The position numbers and the translations under genes are program-made. From an uncultured Clostridia bacterium (lineage in GTDB: Bacteria > Bacillota > Clostridia > Oscillospirales > Acutalibacteraceae), in NCBI GenBank assembly GCA_947625785.1, contig CANQPS010000001.1, positions 1 to 64,000 on the forward strand: DNA of 64,000 nt, written 5' to 3'. The notes beneath the pieces are model-generated. The model was not told the origin of the DNA, ran no database searches, and saw only the letters and a program-made list of their open reading frames with translations. Position 1 is the first letter of the stretch; each line of letters opens with the position of its first letter. Of the stretch, positions 26,090-34,534 are shown piece after piece.

Positions 26090-26280
26090 GCTGAGCTTTC
26101 TAAGACAGTGGGTGCATAGTTTAAAGGGTTTTCCGCCTACCGAGAGGATATAGCGTTTTGTAATGTGAATAATATTGCTTTTTTTGCAATATGATTATGT
26201 TTGTATTTATGCTTTTCCTGCGGTTTTGTAGGAAAGGCTTTTTTGATGTGTCTGAGGGTAATTCCTTTTAAATTTCAAGG
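26090..26280 (+). ncRNA. Ribosomal protein L10 leader with attenuator
   Basis: The conserved core of the L10 leader is visible: GACAGTGGGTGC near 26105 and TTTTCCGCCTACCGAGAGG near 26130. Downstream, GCTTTTCCTGC pairs with GTAGGAAAGGC (26211-26238), followed by a T run, forming a terminator. In Firmicutes, L10(L12)4 binds the leader and favours this terminator, limiting its own synthesis. It directly precedes rplJ, as expected. Confidence 0.85.
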
Positions 26281-26292
26281 AGGTGAATCGCT

Positions 26293-26817
26293 TTGCCAAG
26301 TGAGAAAGTTTTAGAACAAAAGAAACAGGTTGTTGCTGAACTCACTCAAAGACTTAAGGATTCTTGTGCTGGTGTTGTTGTTAATTACAGTGGTATTACT
26401 GTTGCTGATGATACAAAACTCCGTAAGGAGCTTCGTGAGGCCGGTGTAGAATATACTGTTGTTAAAAATACACTTTTAAGACGCGCAGCAAGTGAAGCTG
26501 GTCTTGAAGGTATGAATGTAGTACTCGAAGGTTCTACTGCTATTGCTACAAGTAAAGATGATTATGTTGCTGCTGCTCGTATTCTTTGCAAGTATGCAGA
26601 AACAAATAAGAAGTTTACGGTAAAAACAGGCTATCTTGATAATGATATTATTTCTCTTGAAAAGATTGATAGTCTTGCTAAATTACCATCTCGTGAAGTT
26701 CTTCTTGCAAATGTTTTGGGTGCATTCCAAGCTCCTATCGCATCATTTGCACGCGCCGTTCAAGCTATTGTTGATAAAAACGGCGAGGGAGCAGTTGAAG
26801 AAGCTGCTGCTGAATAA
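26293..26817 (+). CDS. rplJ: 50S ribosomal protein L10
   Basis: 174 residues; the TTG start at 26293 has a full AAGGAGGTGA site. It anchors L7/L12 dimers on the ribosomal stalk. The N-terminal domain has conserved GVVVNYSGITVADDTKLR, the KNTLLRRA segment, and a C-terminal helix for L7/L12 binding with an acidic Ala/Glu tail. It is regulated by the leader upstream. Confidence 0.96.
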   Translation: MPSEKVLEQKKQVVAELTQRLKDSCAGVVVNYSGITVADDTKLRKELREAGVEYTVVKNTLLRRAASEAGLEGMNVVLEGSTAIATSKDDYVAAARILCKYAETNKKFTVKTGYLDNDIISLEKIDSLAKLPSREVLLANVLGAFQAPIASFARAVQAIVDKNGEGAVEEAAAE

Positions 26818-26853
26818 TTTAAAACATAAAATTTTTTGGAGGTTACAATTATT

Positions 26854-27222
26854 ATGTCAGAGAAAATTACTTCTATTATAGAAACATTAAAGACACTTAC
26901 AGTTCTTGAACTCTCAGAGCTTGTTCACGCTGTTGAGGATGAGTTCGGTGTATCAGCTGCTGCTGCTGTTGCTGCTGCTCCTGTTGCCGCTGCTGCCGTT
27001 GTTGAAGAAAAAACTGAATTTGATGTAATTCTTAAAGCTGTTGGCGCTGAGAAGATTAAGGTTATCAAAGTTGTTCGTGAAGTTACAGGTCTTGGTCTTA
27101 AAGAGGCTAAGGAAATCGTTGATAATGCTCCTAAGACTCTCAAAGAGGCTGTATCTAAGGACGATGCAGAGGCTATTGCTAAGAAGTTCACAGAAGTTGG
27201 TGCTGAGGTAGAAATTAAGTAA
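26854..27222 (+). CDS. rplL: 50S ribosomal protein L7/L12
   Basis: 122 residues from ATG 26854, with a TTGGAGG site. An N-terminal dimerisation domain, an Ala-rich hinge (about 36-52, near pure Ala/Val/Pro) and the C-terminal factor-binding domain with [20 protein letters not shown] are all present. It recruits elongation and initiation factors. rpoBC, which normally follows, is absent; a strong terminator comes next. Confidence 0.97.
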   Translation: MSEKITSIIETLKTLTVLELSELVHAVEDEFGVSAAAAVAAAPVAAAAVVEEKTEFDVILKAVGAEKIKVIKVVREVTGLGLKEAKEIVDNAPKTLKEAVSKDDAEAIAKKFTEVGAEVEIK

Positions 27223-27258
27223 TTTTTACTTAAAAAGTACACTTTATTAAGAAATTAT

Positions 27259-27296
27259 AAGTTCCTTATAACTATTTGTTATAGGGAACTTTTTTG
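27259..27296 (+). terminator. Terminator after rplL
   Basis: A 14-bp stem (27259-27272 with 27278-27291, one G-T pair) is followed by TTTTTG. Confidence 0.88.
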
Positions 27297-27450
27297 TTTT
27301 GCACTTTACAAGTTTAATAATATAATATATAATTTAGATGTACTTGTGAATGGTATAAGTATAATCAAAATCAAGTTTTTAAAAAGCCTTATTTTGACTA
27401 TATAGAAAATAATTTAAAATAACTTAATTTTAGAAATAGAGAGATTTAAT

Positions 27451-27990
27451 ATGATTTTATCGGACAGAACAATTAATAAAATGTTGAAAGACAGAACATT
27501 GGTTATAGAGCCAATTACAGAAGCACAAATTCAACCTGCAAGTGTTGATATAAGACTTGGTGATACATTTAGTATAGTTGAAGATTCGTCAAGCGGTATA
27601 ATTACAATGCAGAATAAAATTAATTATAAAATTATAAAAACAAATAAATATGTTCTTTTGCCGGGTCAATTTATTTTGGCAACAACAATGGAATATTTTG
27701 AATTGCCGGATAATATTACAGCGTTTGTTGAAGGCAGAAGTTCATTGGGAAGAATGGGACTTTTTATTCAAAATGCGGGTTGGGTTGACCCGGGATTTAA
27801 GGGAGAAATAACACTTGAACTATTCAATGCAAATCGTTGTGCAATAGAGTTACAGTCCGGCAGGAGAGTTGGCCAGCTTGTATTCGCTAAAATGGACGAC
27901 AAAGCATTAAATATCTATAATGGTAAATATCAGGGACAAAGAGGTGCAACAGGTTCAAAAGTATTTATGGATAATGATATAAAAAATTAA
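27451..27990 (+). CDS. dcd: dCTP deaminase
   Basis: 179 residues. It converts dCTP to dUTP (or dUMP in bifunctional forms), supplying thymidylate synthesis. The trimeric dUTPase-like fold shows RSSLGRMGLF (about 92-101) and the catalytic Glu in GEITLELFN (about 118-126). The N-terminus ILSDRTINKML is typical. Sequence alone does not let me decide between the mono- and bifunctional types. It stands by itself after the rplJL terminator. Confidence 0.92.
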   Translation: MILSDRTINKMLKDRTLVIEPITEAQIQPASVDIRLGDTFSIVEDSSSGIITMQNKINYKIIKTNKYVLLPGQFILATTMEYFELPDNITAFVEGRSSLGRMGLFIQNAGWVDPGFKGEITLELFNANRCAIELQSGRRVGQLVFAKMDDKALNIYNGKYQGQRGATGSKVFMDNDIKN

Positions 27991-28066
27991 TAAAATTAGT
28001 TACATAATTTCAAAAAATAATAAAATTATAATTATAAATATATTTTTTGAATATGGGGTTGATATT

Positions 28067-28888
28067 ATGATTATTGATATGCATACACATATAGGCAAAT
28101 GTATGAATTTTAATATGCCAAGCGAAAATTTAATAAAATCTATGGATAAATATAATATAGATTTTTCAATATGCTCGGATTGCGAAGCAACAGAATTTGA
28201 CCATAATGCAAATCCTTTGCCGAAAGAAATGCAAAAATCACAAGTGCAATCATATAAACAAGCAATAACTTTTGCAAGAAAATACACTAATCGCATAGCA
28301 ATTATGCCTTGGGTGAAGGTTCATACGGAAGGAATTACAAGTGAGTTTGTTAAGGTTTTGGAAGATAATCTTGATATAACTGTTGGAATAAAAATACACC
28401 CTGTACATTCATATATTAATTTTAATTCTCAAAAAGTAGAAGATTATATTAAGCTGGCAGAAAAATTTGATTTACCTATTTTAACACATACAGGAAATTC
28501 AAATGAATCTTGTTGTCAAAGTGTATATAAAATGGCTGTAAAATATCCGAATGTTAAATTTATAATGGGACATATGGGACTTGGTACGGATAATCAGGAA
28601 GCTATTAAATTAATAAAAAAGCAAAAAAATTTATACGGTGATACAGCGTGGGTGCAGATAAAAAGTACAGTACAGGCTATCAAGGAATGTGGTGCAGATA
28701 AAATTATGTTTGGTACAGATAATACCATTGACGGATTGGATACATTATCTGTAAATCCATCTGGTGAACGCTCGCTTTATCAACAGTATTTTAATGAATT
28801 AAAAAGTTTAATAAGCAGTGAAGAATATCAAATGCTTATGTATAAAAATTCAATGGAAGTTTTTAAATTAAAGAGGTTTTTTGAGTGA
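28067..28888 (+). CDS. Amidohydrolase-family metal-dependent hydrolase
   Basis: 273 residues. TIM-barrel amidohydrolase (PF04909-like) with the N-terminal metal site MIIDMHTHIG (His6, His8), further His in LTHTGNS (about 143-149) and MGHMG (about 169-173), and the late Asp in FGTDNT (about 218-223). The substrate cannot be told; relatives act on decarboxylation or hydrolysis of small cyclic compounds. The ATG start has a GGGGTTG site. It is followed directly by a tiny open frame with homology to the 28969 gene. Confidence 0.85.
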   Translation: MIIDMHTHIGKCMNFNMPSENLIKSMDKYNIDFSICSDCEATEFDHNANPLPKEMQKSQVQSYKQAITFARKYTNRIAIMPWVKVHTEGITSEFVKVLEDNLDITVGIKIHPVHSYINFNSQKVEDYIKLAEKFDLPILTHTGNSNESCCQSVYKMAVKYPNVKFIMGHMGLGTDNQEAIKLIKKQKNLYGDTAWVQIKSTVQAIKECGADKIMFGTDNTIDGLDTLSVNPSGERSLYQQYFNELKSLISSEEYQMLMYKNSMEVFKLKRFFE

Positions 28889-28889
28889 T

Positions 28890-28946
28890 ATGTCAGCAGA
28901 GGAAATAGCAATAAAGGCATTGTCTTACAAGCCTATATATTTATAA
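28890..28946 (+). pseudogene. 18-codon remnant related to the end of the 28969 gene
   Basis: ATG 28890 begins 1 base after the amidohydrolase stop. Its MSAEEIAIKALS matches MTAEEIADKVLS in the C-terminus of the next gene, and the DNA shares GAGGAAATAGCA exactly. It is best read as a partial duplication, or the remains of a tandem paralogue whose body was deleted. No ribosome-binding site fits it. Confidence 0.45.
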
Positions 28947-28968
28947 AATCGAGGGAGAATATTAGATT

Positions 28969-29172
28969 ATGACACAGTTAAGCAGAAGGGAAATAATAGC
29001 ATTAATTTTAGAGTTAAGAAAGGACGATATACCAGACGAAGTTGAGAATAATATTATTGAACTTTTTGAGGAAATGATAAGCGATAAAAATATACTTGAT
29101 TATGTGTATTGGAGTAATATGACCGCTGAGGAAATAGCAGACAAGGTTTTATCAGAAGAGAATAGTGATTAA
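28969..29172 (+). CDS. Small acidic protein of unknown function
   Basis: 67 residues; ATG start with a CGAGGGAG site 9 bases upstream. Predicted mostly helical and strongly acidic, no membrane segment, no cysteine. No family recognised. Its C-terminal MTAEEIADKVLS segment is repeated in the adjacent remnant, so the gene may belong to a small tandem family. The convergent decayed phosphoesterase begins 3 bases downstream. Confidence 0.6.
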   Translation: MTQLSRREIIALILELRKDDIPDEVENNIIELFEEMISDKNILDYVYWSNMTAEEIADKVLSEENSD

Positions 29173-29175
29173 AAT

Positions 29176-29424
29176 TTATTCGCAATTTACATTTTCTATA
29201 ATTTCCTCCAATGAAATTGGTGTATAATTGATACGCTCAGCAGATACACGAAAATGGTGATTACTGTAATCTTTAAATAGTGGTGAATTATGTATATGAC
29301 CAAATAAATTTGCATATGGCATATTATAGTCCATTTCGGATATATTTTGAAACGGTCTGTTTTCATAATTAATTATATTTTTATCACTAAAATGTGTATC
29401 AGCAATAAAAAATACTTTATTCAT
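29176..29424 (-). pseudogene. Metallophosphoesterase with internal deletion
   Basis: 82 codons. The first 32 residues carry the N-terminal metal motif (FIADTHFSD) of YfcE-like calcineurin-type phosphoesterases. The rest carries the C-terminal GHIH motif (LFGHIHNSP) and the family ending. The central roughly 85-95 residues, including the GDxx and GNHD metal and catalytic motifs, are missing in frame. The ribosome site (AAAGGTGA) and frame remain, so it may still be translated, but it cannot be an active phosphoesterase. I infer an in-frame deletion of an ancestral gene of roughly 170-180 codons. Confidence 0.8.
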
Positions 29425-29450
29425 AAAAAATCACCTTTTAATAAGAATAT

Positions 29451-29495
29451 GGGAACTGTAATTTATAAAAATTAATTATAAATAATACAGTTCCC
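29451..29495 (-). terminator. Terminator after ackA
   Basis: GGGAACTGTA...TACAGTTCCC arms (29451-29460, 29486-29495), extended by ATTTAT/ATAAAT, lie just beyond the ackA stop. The T run on the minus side is modest. Confidence 0.55.
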
Positions 29496-29507
29496 AATTT
29501 ATTTTAA

Positions 29508-30716
29508 TTATAAAGCCTCAACAATGTTTTTAGTATCTCTTGCAATAACAAGTTCTTCATTTGTAGGTATTACGAATACATCAATTTTTGAATTTGGTGT
29601 GGAAATTTTTCCCTCTTTGCCTAATATCGTTTCATTATTAATTTTTTCATCTATCTCAACGCCAAGATACTTAAAGTAATTACAAACACCTGCTCTATGA
29701 CTTGCCTGATTTTCGCCTATACCGGCAGTAAAGATAATAGCATCACAACCACCGAGTGCTGCCATATATCCACCAATAAATTTACTGATTTCATATTCAA
29801 GCATTTCGTGAGTTAATTTAGCTCTTTCGTTACCTTGTTGGGCAGCGGCTGAAACATCTCTGTCATCGCTTGAAATTCCGGAAACACCAAGCATACCTGA
29901 TTTTTTATTTAATAAATCGCTCATTTGTGAAGGGGTAAGACCTTCTTTTTCTGCTATAAAAGTGACTACCGAAGGGTCGAGAGTACCTGTACGAGTACCC
30001 ATCATAAAGCCATCAAGTGGAGTAAGTCCCATACTTGTATCTATTACTTTTCCGCCATCAACAGCAGTTATAGACGAGCCGTTGCCAAGATGACAAGAAA
30101 TAATTTTCATATCTTTAATATCTTTTCCTAATAATTCGGCACATCTTGCGGTTACATATCTGTGGGAAGTTCCGTGGAAACCATAACGGCGAATTTTATA
30201 TTTTTCGTAGTATTCATAAGGAATAGGGAACATATATGCTTTTGGCGGCATTGTCGAATGGAATGCTGTATCGAATACGGCAACCTGCGGGACATTTTTG
30301 CCAAATACTGATATACAAGCCCTGATTGCTTGTATATGAGCTTTATTATGTAGAGGTGCAAGTGGTATAAGTTCCTCGATACCTTGTATTACTTTATCAT
30401 CTATAAGTACAGATTTACTGAACAAAGCACCGCCCTGTACTATTCTGTGACCGATAGCACTAACCTCATCAAGACTATTTACAACTCCGTGTTCGCTGTC
30501 TGTAAGAGCATTTTTAACTTGCATAAAAGCGTCTGTATGGTCTGACATAGGGGTTGTAAGCTCAAATTTTTTACCGTCAGTGGTTTTGTGTTTTATACAA
30601 CTGCCTTCCATACCAATTCTTTCACAATTACCTTTTGCCATTACATTTTCATTTTCCATATCAATGAGTTGATATTTAAGAGATGAACTACCAGCGTTAA
30701 TAACAAGAATTTTCAT
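29508..30716 (-). CDS. ackA: Acetate kinase
   Basis: 402 residues from ATG 30716, preceded by an AGGAGG site and giving the canonical MKILVINAGSSSLKYQ start. It interconverts acetyl phosphate and ADP with acetate and ATP. ASKHA-fold motifs are all intact: the NAGSSSLK loop, HRIVQGG, AVFDTAFH, RYGFHGTSHRYV, HLGNGSS and GIGENQ. No pta gene is adjacent; a PduL phosphotransacylase lies about 24 kb away in this window and may supply acetyl phosphate. Confidence 0.96.
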   Translation of the reverse strand: MKILVINAGSSSLKYQLIDMENENVMAKGNCERIGMEGSCIKHKTTDGKKFELTTPMSDHTDAFMQVKNALTDSEHGVVNSLDEVSAIGHRIVQGGALFSKSVLIDDKVIQGIEELIPLAPLHNKAHIQAIRACISVFGKNVPQVAVFDTAFHSTMPPKAYMFPIPYEYYEKYKIRRYGFHGTSHRYVTARCAELLGKDIKDMKIISCHLGNGSSITAVDGGKVIDTSMGLTPLDGFMMGTRTGTLDPSVVTFIAEKEGLTPSQMSDLLNKKSGMLGVSGISSDDRDVSAAAQQGNERAKLTHEMLEYEISKFIGGYMAALGGCDAIIFTAGIGENQASHRAGVCNYFKYLGVEIDEKINNETILGKEGKISTPNSKIDVFVIPTNEELVIARDTKNIVEAL

Positions 30717-30844
30717 AATATTATTTATCCTCCTGCATATAATATTGCAAATTAGTTTTAAATCAACTATCATAATAATTATAGTACTTTTAGTCAATAA
30801 TTTCAACTATATTTAGATTAATTTATATAAAAGGTGTGTAATAT

Positions 30845-32035
30845 ATGTATATTTTGTCAGTTGTCTGCGAATATAATCCGTTTCATAATGGGCATAAATA
30901 CCTGTCCGATAAGATGGATAGTTTAGGAGCTACACATAAAGTTGCTGTTATGAGTGGTAATTTTACCCAAAGAGGAGATGCCGCTGTTATTTCAAAATGG
31001 GATAGAGCAAAATGTGCTGTTTTAAATGGAATTAATCTTGTTATAGAATTACCGTTGCCTTATGCAACAGCGACTGCTGAAAAATTTGCTGAGGGAAGTA
31101 TATATATTCTTGATAAAATAAATTGTGTGGACGGGATAGTATTTGGGAGTGAGTGTGGCAATATATTAGCTTTAAAAACTGCCGCAAAAGAGTTAGTAAG
31201 TGATAATTTTTCTTTATTATTGAAAAAGTATATATCGCAGGGCATTACATTTGCAAAGGCAAGAGAATTAACCATAAATGAAATAAATCCCGATATATCG
31301 GATATAATTAAAACACCGAATAATATTTTAGGTATAGAGTACATAAAAGCGTTAAATAAGTACAATTCAGACATAGATACCTATACAATAAAAAGAGAAA
31401 GCGTTAAACACGACAGCAAGAAAGTTGTTGATAATTATGCAAGTGCTTCTCATATAAGGGAATTAATATTAAAAGGGGATACATCTTTTTTCGATTATAT
31501 ACCACAACAATGTTATGATATAATAAAAAACGCCTTATCTGATAAAACAGCACCTGTATCAATTTATAATATTGAAAGGACAATATTATATAAATTAAGA
31601 AATATGTCCCTAAATGAAATAGCAGTACTTCCGGATATAAGCGAAGGGATAGAAAACAGAATTTATAAATCTATTAAGAGTGCTAAATCACTTAATGAAC
31701 TTTACGATTTAATAAAAACCAAAAGATACAGTCACGCAAGAATCAGGCGTATAATATTATCTGCATTTTTAGGAATACTAAAAGAATATACACAATTTTT
31801 ACCACAATATATAAGGGTACTTGCTTTTGACAAAAAAGGTGCTGAGATACTTAAAATTATATCCCAAAAAAGTACTTTGCCGATAATAACTAAACCAAGT
31901 AATTTTAAAGGCAGTGATATAGCAAATAAATTTCTTGCATTAGAAAATAAAGCAGATGATATTTATTCACTATGTATGCCGCAAATTCAAAGCTGTGGAT
32001 TATCGTTTCGTAGGGGTGTTATAACTGTAAAATGA
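30845..32035 (+). CDS. tmcAL: tRNA(Met) cytidine acetate ligase
   Basis: 396 residues. TmcAL (YlbM) makes N4-acetylcytidine at the wobble position of elongator tRNA-Met using acetate and ATP. The nucleotidyltransferase signature NPFHNGH (about 12-18) and the downstream SGNFTQRGD, SKWDRA and ELPLPYATATAE segments are typical. It is divergent from the acetate kinase gene. The ATG start has an AAGGTG site. Confidence 0.93.
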   Translation: MYILSVVCEYNPFHNGHKYLSDKMDSLGATHKVAVMSGNFTQRGDAAVISKWDRAKCAVLNGINLVIELPLPYATATAEKFAEGSIYILDKINCVDGIVFGSECGNILALKTAAKELVSDNFSLLLKKYISQGITFAKARELTINEINPDISDIIKTPNNILGIEYIKALNKYNSDIDTYTIKRESVKHDSKKVVDNYASASHIRELILKGDTSFFDYIPQQCYDIIKNALSDKTAPVSIYNIERTILYKLRNMSLNEIAVLPDISEGIENRIYKSIKSAKSLNELYDLIKTKRYSHARIRRIILSAFLGILKEYTQFLPQYIRVLAFDKKGAEILKIISQKSTLPIITKPSNFKGSDIANKFLALENKADDIYSLCMPQIQSCGLSFRRGVITVK

Positions 32036-32047
32036 GGTGTTTTTTTT

Positions 32048-32947
32048 ATGTCAATTTCCATAAAAGAGGTTAATGATATTAATTATGGCAGATGTATAGA
32101 TATATCGAACGGAATTGTAGATGTAAGTGTAACGATTGATTATGGACCGAGAATTATAAGGTATTGTCCCAAAAATATGAAAAATCTATTTTATTATGAC
32201 CGTACAGGTGAATATACATTTCCTCAAAATTTGGTTAATACAAATGAATTATTTTATCTGTATGGCGGACATAGAATGTGGATTAGTACTGAAAGCGGAG
32301 AAAAAAGTAATTATCCTGATAATGTTCCGATAGTTTATTCGCCTATAACGGAAGGTGTAAAGCTGTCTATCCCAAGAGATATTAAACAGGGAATTGCTTT
32401 ATATATGGATATTATACTTACACAAGAAACTACAAATATTATGGTTGTTCATAGCGTCCAAAATATATCAAAAGTTCCTATGGAAATATCTATAAATGCG
32501 GATACGGCATTATGTAAAAGCGGTTTTGTTTACTCAATGCAAAGTGAAAAAAATAAAATTATACAATTATATAATTCATCAAAATGGCAGGATAAAAGAC
32601 TGTTTATATCTGATGATTATATCACCGCAGACGCAAGCAACGGAGATGAGTTTTATATTGGCATAAAAAATACTGTTGGCTGTTGTGGATATGTGGATAA
32701 TAATGTTATTTTTAATAAAAGATATATTCACAATACAAATTTAGAATATCCTAATGGTGATATATCAACAAAAATAAAGATACTCAACGGATATATTTCA
32801 CTTGATACCATAAGTCCATTATATGTTGTAGAAAGCGGCGAAATTGTAAGGCACGTTGAAAGTTGGAGTTATGAAAGACATAATTATAATGTAAATGATA
32901 TAGATAGAAGTAATTTTATAAAATATTTTAGTAGTGAAGGAGTGTAG
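32048..32947 (+). CDS. Uncharacterised protein resembling galactose-mutarotase-like (DUF4380) proteins
   Basis: 299 residues, soluble, beta-rich. Features that resemble the mutarotase/DUF4380 superfamily: DYGPRIIRY near residue 27, YGGHRMW near 73, and a C-terminal HVESW stretch near 279. Such proteins bind carbohydrates; activity is not established. The ATG start is 12 bases after tmcAL, so it is likely in its operon. Substrate unknown. Confidence 0.65.
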   Translation: MSISIKEVNDINYGRCIDISNGIVDVSVTIDYGPRIIRYCPKNMKNLFYYDRTGEYTFPQNLVNTNELFYLYGGHRMWISTESGEKSNYPDNVPIVYSPITEGVKLSIPRDIKQGIALYMDIILTQETTNIMVVHSVQNISKVPMEISINADTALCKSGFVYSMQSEKNKIIQLYNSSKWQDKRLFISDDYITADASNGDEFYIGIKNTVGCCGYVDNNVIFNKRYIHNTNLEYPNGDISTKIKILNGYISLDTISPLYVVESGEIVRHVESWSYERHNYNVNDIDRSNFIKYFSSEGV

Positions 32948-32956
32948 AGGCAAGTT

Positions 32957-33823
32957 TTGTTTAGTAAAGGTGATAAAATAGCACTGGTGGCTTGTTCAAA
33001 CGGATTAAATATTAATTACTATAATAAACTGCAAGAACTTATAAGTACTCTCAATAATATGGGACTTGAGGTTATTTTAAGTAGACATATATTTGCAGAA
33101 AATGGTATTTTTCAGGCAAATGAAAAGGAGCGAGCTGATGTATTAATAAATTTTTATAAAGATAAATCTATAAAAGCTATATTCGATATATCAGGCGGTG
33201 ATATTGCTAATGGCATTTTAAATTTTATTGATTTTGACATAATAAAAAATAATAATAAACCATTTTTTGCATATAGCGATTTGACAACAATTATAAACTC
33301 TATATATACCAAAACGAATAATATATCATATTTATATCAAATAAAAAATCTTATAGGTGATTTTTCTGATATACAGAAAAAGAGATTTTATAGCAGTTTG
33401 TTTTATGACACAAACGAATTATTTGATTTTAAATATAAATTTATCAGAGGAAATAAAATGGAGGGGGAAGTAGTAGGTGGTAATATCCGTTGCTTGCTGA
33501 AACTTGCCGGAACGCAATTTATGCCGGATTTCAATAACAAAATATTATTTTTAGAAAGTATGAGTGGCGGAATAGGAATTACATATACAAATTTGTGGCA
33601 ATTACAACAAATTGGAGTTTTTAATAAAATCAATGGTATTATATTAGGAACTTTTACAAAGATAAATAACAATAATCTTAAACCTACTGAAAAAGAAATG
33701 CTTATAAATATACTTGATTTAACAAATAAAAATAATATTCCTATTGCAGTTACAAAAGATATAGGTCATAATCAAAATTCAAAATGTCTTGCGATAGGCA
33801 AAAATATTTTTATAAAAGACTAA
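32957..33823 (+). CDS. LD-carboxypeptidase-like peptidase S66 protein
   Basis: 288 residues; the start is TTG at 32957, with a TAGAGG site. S66 serine peptidases cleave the LD bond of muropeptides (LdcA) or detoxify microcin C (MccF). The nucleophile motif is AYSDLT (about 110-115), the Glu sits in FLESMSGG (about 200-207), and the His in DIGHNQNS (about 268-275). There is no signal peptide, so it acts on imported muropeptides or cytoplasmic substrates. It follows the mutarotase-like gene by 9 bases. Confidence 0.8.
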   Translation: MFSKGDKIALVACSNGLNINYYNKLQELISTLNNMGLEVILSRHIFAENGIFQANEKERADVLINFYKDKSIKAIFDISGGDIANGILNFIDFDIIKNNNKPFFAYSDLTTIINSIYTKTNNISYLYQIKNLIGDFSDIQKKRFYSSLFYDTNELFDFKYKFIRGNKMEGEVVGGNIRCLLKLAGTQFMPDFNNKILFLESMSGGIGITYTNLWQLQQIGVFNKINGIILGTFTKINNNNLKPTEKEMLINILDLTNKNNIPIAVTKDIGHNQNSKCLAIGKNIFIKD

Positions 33824-33836
33824 ATATTACAAAAAC

Positions 33837-33866
33837 TTGATTTATTACAGTAATATATAGTATAAT
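33837..33866 (+). promoter_or_regulatory. Promoter of the 33905 kinase-like gene
   Basis: TTGATT (33837-33842), 18-base spacer, TATAAT (33861-33866). Confidence 0.55.
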
Positions 33867-33904
33867 AAATCATAATAATATCAAATTGTTTTTGGAGAGC
33901 TTAT

Positions 33905-34474
33905 ATGAAATATTTAGTTCTTGTAACAGCCCCACCTGCTTGTGGAAAAACTTTTATTTCAAAGAGAATAGCTGAATTATTGAATAATCCGGTTTATCTT
34001 GATAAAGATGCACTTACAGTTCTTTCATCTCAGATATTTGAGGTCGCAAAGCAAGAGGTAAATCGCAGTTCGGACTTCTTTGAAAAAAATATAAGAGATT
34101 TTGAATATTACGCTATTATGAATATAGCTTTTGAGGCATTAAGATATAATAGCTGCGTTATAGTCAATGCACCGTTTTCAAAGGAAATTCGTGATAGGGA
34201 TTATATATTTAAGCTAAAACAAAAACTAAATAAAATGGGTACTCGTCTTGTAATTGTATGGGTATATTCAGACCCAAAAACCTCTTATGAACGAATGGTT
34301 AAACGAAATTCATCAAGGGATACTTGGAAATTACAGCACTGGGACGAATACATATCCGAAAGAAATTACCAAAAACCTAATATAGATGGTCTTATTGTTG
34401 TTAATAATTCAAATGATAAACTCTATAAAAATGGTGTGAAAAGAGTAGTAAGTTTAATAAACAGCAATAAATAG
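33905..34474 (+). CDS. P-loop ATPase/kinase of the AAA_33 type
   Basis: 189 residues. Walker A is APPACGKT (about residues 9-16); a lid-like region carries SYERMVKRNSSRDTWK (about 125-140). The layout matches small P-loop kinases and zeta-toxin-like proteins of the AAA_33 group. No antitoxin gene is adjacent, so a toxin role is not supported. The substrate is unknown. It is monocistronic, with its own promoter and terminator. The ATG start has a TTGGAG site. Confidence 0.75.
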   Translation: MKYLVLVTAPPACGKTFISKRIAELLNNPVYLDKDALTVLSSQIFEVAKQEVNRSSDFFEKNIRDFEYYAIMNIAFEALRYNSCVIVNAPFSKEIRDRDYIFKLKQKLNKMGTRLVIVWVYSDPKTSYERMVKRNSSRDTWKLQHWDEYISERNYQKPNIDGLIVVNNSNDKLYKNGVKRVVSLINSNK

Positions 34475-34514
34475 AAAAGAGTTAGATTAAGAAAGTTCTT
34501 AATCTAACTCTTTT
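34475..34514. terminator. Long bidirectional terminator between the kinase gene and yebC
   Basis: Nineteen perfectly complementary bases (34475-34493 and 34496-34514) start immediately after the kinase stop and lie 20 bases from the convergent yebC stop; A/T-rich flanks serve both directions. Confidence 0.85.
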
Positions 34515-34534
34515 AATTTATGATTTAATGATAA

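Noticed and set aside
26925..27242. Minus-strand Ala/Ser-rich frame opposite rplL
   Set aside because: It is the complement of the Ala-rich L7/L12 hinge.
33905..34474. Zeta-type toxin
   Set aside because: No antitoxin gene is adjacent, and the gene has a separate promoter and terminator; only the P-loop fold is supported.
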